From: Tamarix chinensis
Lineage: Eukaryota > Streptophyta > Magnoliopsida > Caryophyllales > Tamaricaceae
Reading direction: 5' to 3'
Length of the DNA stretch: 64,000 nt
Assembly: GCA_030549775.1 (NCBI GenBank)
Contig: CM060173.1
Location: 32,606,110 to 32,670,109 of the forward strand
Made by a program: the position numbers and the translations under genes. Under the pieces are notes generated by a model. The model was not told the origin of the DNA. It did no database searches and saw only the letters and a list, made by a program, of their open reading frames with translations. Below are positions 59,738 to 64,000 of this stretch, piece by piece; position 1 is the stretch's first letter; every line of letters starts with the position of its first letter.

Positions 59738-59750
59738 GGGGTATTTATAG
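59738..59750 (-). promoter_or_regulatory. TATA-like box of the L7 unit (minus strand)
   Basis: CTATAAATACCCC on the minus strand, about 0.4 kb inside the right end of L7; third exact copy in the window. Confidence 0.5.
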
Positions 59751-60152
59751 GGGATGTGGTGAAGTGTGAAATTGAGAAAGGCTGAAAGTGCGATCAGGGA
59801 GGTTTAGGCATAGTGTTTCCCTATGACACAAACTTGGGGAATGGGATGGGGAAAGGTGTATGATGATGCTAGAAATGATGGTTGTGTGCTAGGTTATAGG
59901 GGTAGAACTGATCGGGAAATGAAAGCCACATTAGAGAGGGAGGCATGACCTGAAGAGGAAGAAAGGAAAAAGGAAGAGTGGGAAAGGAGGAGAAATAAAA
60001 GGAAGAAGGTAAAGGAAAGGATAAAGAAAAAGAGAAAAAGAAAAAGGTATTTAGGGTTAGGATTAAAATTAGGTTTAAATTTAGGATTTTGGAATTAGGG
60101 TAAAATTAAAATAATAATCATTTAGGTTTTAGATAAAATTTGGGGTATTACA

Positions 60153-60663
60153 AGGTTAGTTAACTTATCTTGCCAAAGATAGCCAATTGGCCGATTACCC
60201 AAGAATCAGTTAACTTGTGACAATACTCGCTCTTAACCAAAGAAAAACTAAGATAACTTATCTAATCCATAATCAATCACATCTTTAGGTCAGAATAATT
60301 CCTCATTATAATATATAATCAAGTAGCATTAAAGTTCTATAATGAACAATATTACAATTTTCTAAGCTTGAAATGATTGAATTATTTTTTTAGTAGCAAA
60401 CATGCCCATAAATGGGTATATGATATTAAGGCATATCAACCATAACCACTGCTTGCATGGGTGATGGTAAACAAAATCAAATGCAAAAATAAACTTTTTA
60501 GGATTGTTAAATACCAAATTGACCCTTATGGTTAAAAACTAACCAAAATAACCTATGCCAATAGCCAAAATTAACAACACTTTAAATATTTTTAATGTCG
60601 AGAAGTAACACACCTAATCATGACACATGTTTTATTATGGTCGTGTAATTTTATGTGAGAAAA
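60153..60663. other. AT-rich spacer between L7 and L9
   Basis: I see no gene or recognisable repeat here. Confidence 0.45.
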
Positions 60664-61510
60664 TGTAATCTCCCATCCCAAAATCCTTCAAAATGTGTTT
60701 AAAATTATATTGATATAAAATAAATTAGCTTTGGTTCCGGAATGGGCTTGAAATTATAATAAAAATGCGAATTTGAAGCATATCGATTGATTGGTTTACC
60801 AAACCAATTGGTTGGTGCACTTAGGAATTGACATTCTTGTTCTTGACAAACCAGTTGATTAGTTTGCCCAAACCCATCGACTTGTTGTACTATAATTACA
60901 AATTCATTTCTAATTTTAATTTGAATTTATTTATAGTGCTTATGAAAACTTCTTATTAAATTCCAATTATGCTAATAATAATGTTTTAGTAATTTGGGAT
61001 TACTTTCACATTATTTAGATTACTACATAGTTTTAATTAGGTAAAATTTTTCCAAAAAGCACTTTTGAGGCAAGCACACCCATTTTGGTTTTTAACCCAT
61101 CGACTAGTTTTTTCTGTAGGCCAAAATAGATTGGTCTCTGCTTAGACCCATCGACCGATTAGATCAAACCCATTAACTAGTTCCCATGAATAATCGATCA
61201 GTGAGGCCAACCAACCAACTGGTTCTCTAGTATGGCTTTGGTTGAGGTTTAACACGGACATGCTAGTCAACTTGTCCCAAGGACCGATCGACAGGTTTGG
61301 CTGGAAGCCAATTAGTTTGTTTATAAATTGTTGTGTTTCTCTTGGGCCTTTTATGTTGATACCTCCATGCATTTACAACATTTAAATTATTATTTCAACT
61401 ATGATTACCTTTATTTAATAAGAATCATCATGATGATATTTGGGACTTGAATTTGGTTAAGTTTAGTGTCATCTCTAAACACCCAATTGGTGGCTTTAAT
61501 GCCTTGTGAT

Positions 61511-61810
61511 GTGTTTGGTATTATCACTTGAAAACACCTAATTTGGTTAATACTGGAATTTAAATTGTCTTTGGTGTTATCACTTGAAAACACCCAATTT
61601 GGTTAATAATGAAATTTAAATTATGTTTGGTGTTATCACATGGAAACACACAATTTGGTTAAATAATGGTAATTATGTTTGATGTTATCACTTGGAAATA
61701 CCCAATTTAGTTAATTAATGGAATTTAATTGTGTTTGGTGTTGTCACTTGGAAACACCCATTTGGTTATGTGTGTAATTTATTATGATTTGTGATATCAC
61801 ATGAAAGTAT
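61511..61810. repeat. Tandem repeat of about 56 bp in L9
   Basis: Six diverged copies of TGTTTGGTGTTATCACTTGG... start at 61512, 61568, 61624, 61676, 61732 and 61785 (spacings 56, 56, 52, 56, 53). Each carries a GAAACACCCAATTTGGTTAA core, best kept in the middle copies. Confidence 0.85.
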
Positions 61811-62039
61811 GAATTAATGGTATAAGATCTCGTTCAAGCCTTTTTCTTTGGCTCTCTAGGTAGTTGACGAGAGTCAGTGGGTGGATCGCCTTGCGATTAT
61901 ATTTTTCACTCAGTACCTATTCCTTTCTCTACTGAATTGCGGTCGATAGGGGTTATGCACATATATTTCAGGTATAGGACTATACTGTGGTAGGTCAGCA
62001 TGGCATTAGTGTCCATCTTGGGTGGGTGAGATATCCCAG

Positions 62040-62290
62040 TACAAGCCCCTAGCACTTCGTATTATCCATTACTTAGGTGAGTGTGGTATCCTAACTTTTT
62101 AGCCCTCGTGGTGGAGACATTCAAGGTGTGGTGGGTGAGGTGTTATAGTATAAACCCCCTTGGTGTACTTCGACCACATGTGGTGGGTGTGGTATCTCGA
62201 TTTGTGGCAGGTGCACTCAATGTGTGGTATCCTAAAGAAAGCCCCTTCAATGTATCTTGACCTTGTGTGATGGATATGGTATCCCATTGT
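62040..62290. repeat. Degenerate tandem repeat with GTGTGGTATCC phrase in L9
   Basis: Three copies of a block of about 85-110 bp begin with AGCCCCTAGCAC (62045), ACCCCCTTGGTG (62155) and GCCCCTTCAATG (62239), each leading to a GTGTGGTATCC- or GATATGGTATCCC-like phrase. Confidence 0.6.
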
Positions 62291-63194
62291 GATTATTCAT
62301 GTTGCCATGAATTTTTTTCATGGTGGAGAATTGGGTGTGTTCGAACAAAGTATCTTACTAATCATAACTTGTGGGGTCACTAACAGGGAAATTCTAATAT
62401 GGTTTATATTATATGGATTGCGATGTATTTACCGTATTTTTGTACTTCCATGATTTCCATGTGAGCATTTCTTGTTGTACTACTACTTGTAATTAAGTAT
62501 CAAACTGTGCCGATATGATATCATATTTTTGTTATGTGACTTCAATGTATTACATGAGCCCTACCATGTTTTAGATAGTATATTTTACTAGTACTTTACT
62601 GTATTGATACTTCACTTGTGTAGTTACTGTGATAATCCGACTTTTGATTCGGGGAGCAGAGGAAGATTTGTAGGGTTATGACTCTTAGTTAGAGTATGTT
62701 GAGGGAGATGATGTGGGCCATTAGCAATCCATTGATTAGGGTTGGTGTTTATGTCTATGTCTAAGAGTTAGACTAACTAGATAGAAGTGTTTTTGCCCAC
62801 TACATCGGAAAGTTTTTATGTTTCCAGTTATTTAAACTCTTCACTCAATTTCTTGCATTTGGTATTGTAAAACTATCATACTGATTCTATCTATAATATG
62901 GTTCTTGTATTTATTATCTTATGTTATCACATTAATGTTATGAGCATGCATCCTTTATTCCTTGTTCCGTTTTGCCTTGTATCAGTCATGAGTTAGGTGA
63001 TGATAGTATCTCTCTCTTGATTGATGTGACAGTAACATTTTCCTGTTTTATTTTTCAAACGCTTTCGCATTGTCTTAAAAAAAATTTCATTTTGTTTATA
63101 AAAGTGTGTTTATAAAGGATTTTCATTTTTCTTTGTTAGTTTTTACACCATACACCATCATTAGTACACTATACCCCATCATTTAAATACCATA

Positions 63195-64000
63195 TGTAAA
63201 ACTCCAAATTTTACTACTATTGTTTCAGTGGAAGCACATTATCAAAATAGTTGGGTGTTACCACTATACTTAACATAAGTTTGGCTTACTATATCATCCT
63301 TACATCAAGTTCAAGGCAAAATAGTTAAGGCTTAAAACATGATAAACACATAATAAGAGAACTTTCACAAAGATAAATAAGGTTTGGAAGTTAACTCCGA
63401 ATATAATATCAAAATACATTGAAAGGGATACCTTGGAACCAAGAGTCTAAAAAAGTATTTAGGTAAAATCCAACCAATGGATAACATGTCTCTATGCCCA
63501 ACCTCAATATATAAGAATCATTCCTCCACACATAAGGTATCATATATAGCAATATCATCAAAAGGGCCATCATAGGCTCACACAAAACAACATGTTCATT
63601 TGCCCAAGAGAATGAGTAAAACCCATTAAAATAATGATCATTATGCTATATACTGAGTTAGGTAACCATATAACTGAATTAAGGGTGTAAAAGAGAAAAA
63701 CATACATGTGAGTTAACAATAAAGTGATGTAAGGTCAACATCGATTCTATATCTCATTATTAGATTTAAACCAGATATATATTTTTATTTACATTGAGTT
63801 TAGGTACCACACTAATCTTAATCCATTAGAATGGGCTTAATCACCTTTGAAGACATAATACACCTGAGCCACTAATATCGTGTGATGGAACATACACAAC
63901 ACTTCAGTCCTACCTCACTTAATATTTTGCTTTAAGTGATTAATTTCTTATCTATTATTAGTTATCTTAGAATAATATTCTCATTCGTGTTGAGTTTAGG
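63195..64000 (-). mobile_element. Family L unit (L8), left part, cut by the window end
   Basis: TGTAAAACTCCAAATTTTAC at 63195 is a family L left end. GTGTTACCACTATACTTAAC, a GCTATATACTGAGTTAGG block and a CCGGTGG-type array remnant (63.81-63.90 kb) follow in the same order as in L3, L5 and L7. Confidence 0.6.

Larger units (their letters stand above)
47349..60152 (-). mobile_element. Old family L unit split by a Ty3/gypsy composite and a younger L unit (L7)
   Basis: The left end TATAACAACCCC (47349) and the next 500 bp match L3 phrase by phrase (for example a TACAAGG...AAA..C block, a ...CTTAGTCCAT block and GTACTGAGTAAG). The right end TTTGGGGTATTACA lies at 60139-60152. Sequence of the same unit appears to continue at 54365 to about 54680, which matches the middle of the L sequence at 24.3-24.5 kb, and again at 58882-60152. 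The interruptions are the Ty3/gypsy composite (about 48.9-54.36 kb) and L5. I found no matching flanking duplication (CCTTT left, AGGTT right), so treating it as a single insertion is an inference. Confidence 0.5.
60664..63147 (+). mobile_element. Inverted family L unit (L9)
   Basis: The left end TGTAATCTCCCATCCC (60664) is the reverse complement of a family L right end. The right end, ending TTTTTACA at 63147, is the reverse complement of a left end. Just inside it, on the minus strand, ATTGCGAAAGC, GGAAAATGTTACTGTCAC and GATACAAGGCAAAA match L7 at 47.39-47.50 kb. CGATCG-type motif clusters at 60.78-60.90 and 61.09-61.31 kb sit at the same relative places as in L3. The flanks (GAAAA left, CCATA right) do not match, so the exact ends are uncertain. 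Confidence 0.5.

Noticed and set aside
47344..60157. 5-bp duplication for L7
   Set aside because: The flanks CCTTT and AGGTT do not match, so no duplication is claimed.

Overview
This window looks like nuclear DNA of a flowering plant. It carries one intact gene, a plastid-type HSP90 with a transit peptide and 19 exons, set in AT-rich sequence crowded with plant transposon families: Tip100-like hAT, PIF/Harbinger, Ty3/gypsy, an L1-type LINE, and many long LTR-like units. I cannot name the species.

Layout. 1-1804: 3' part of a decayed hAT transposon, ending in a recognisable terminal inverted repeat. 1813-6447: two nested pieces of a long coding-free LTR family, called 'family L' here (minus-strand ends TGTAATACCCC...GGGGTGTTACA), with AAT microsatellites. 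6797-13945: Ty3/gypsy element A, with two LTRs, target duplication TTTCT and all pol domains, but full of stops. 15119-30600: one family L unit with target duplication AGAAG, interrupted by Ty3/gypsy element C (15473-21008, duplication CTTTA), a second L unit ending at 25586, and a complete L unit at 25966-29373. 32744-43864 (minus strand): the HSP90.5 gene; its 5.8 kb intron 17 holds most or all of a decayed PIF/Harbinger element. 45880-46240: LINE remnant. 47349-60152: another old L unit, split by a Ty3/gypsy composite (about 48.9-54.36 kb, including element B) and by a younger L unit (about 54.68-58.88 kb). 60664-63147: an inverted L unit. 63195 to the end: the start of another L unit.

The only gene likely to make a working cellular protein is HSP90.5 (790 codons when the exons are joined, no stop or frameshift). 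The mobile elements look dead. Ty3/gypsy active-site residues are changed or removed (protease DSG to DSV and integrase core lost in C; integrase Glu to Lys in A; first integrase Asp to Glu in B), and many stops sit where the expected codon is CAA, CAG or CGA.

The least ordinary content is family L: repeated, mutually nested, 2.5-4.2 kb units with LTR-type ends, no protein domain I can recognise, a conserved TATA-like box on the strand opposite to the window, and their own internal tandem repeats. By my rough estimate they cover over a third of the window.
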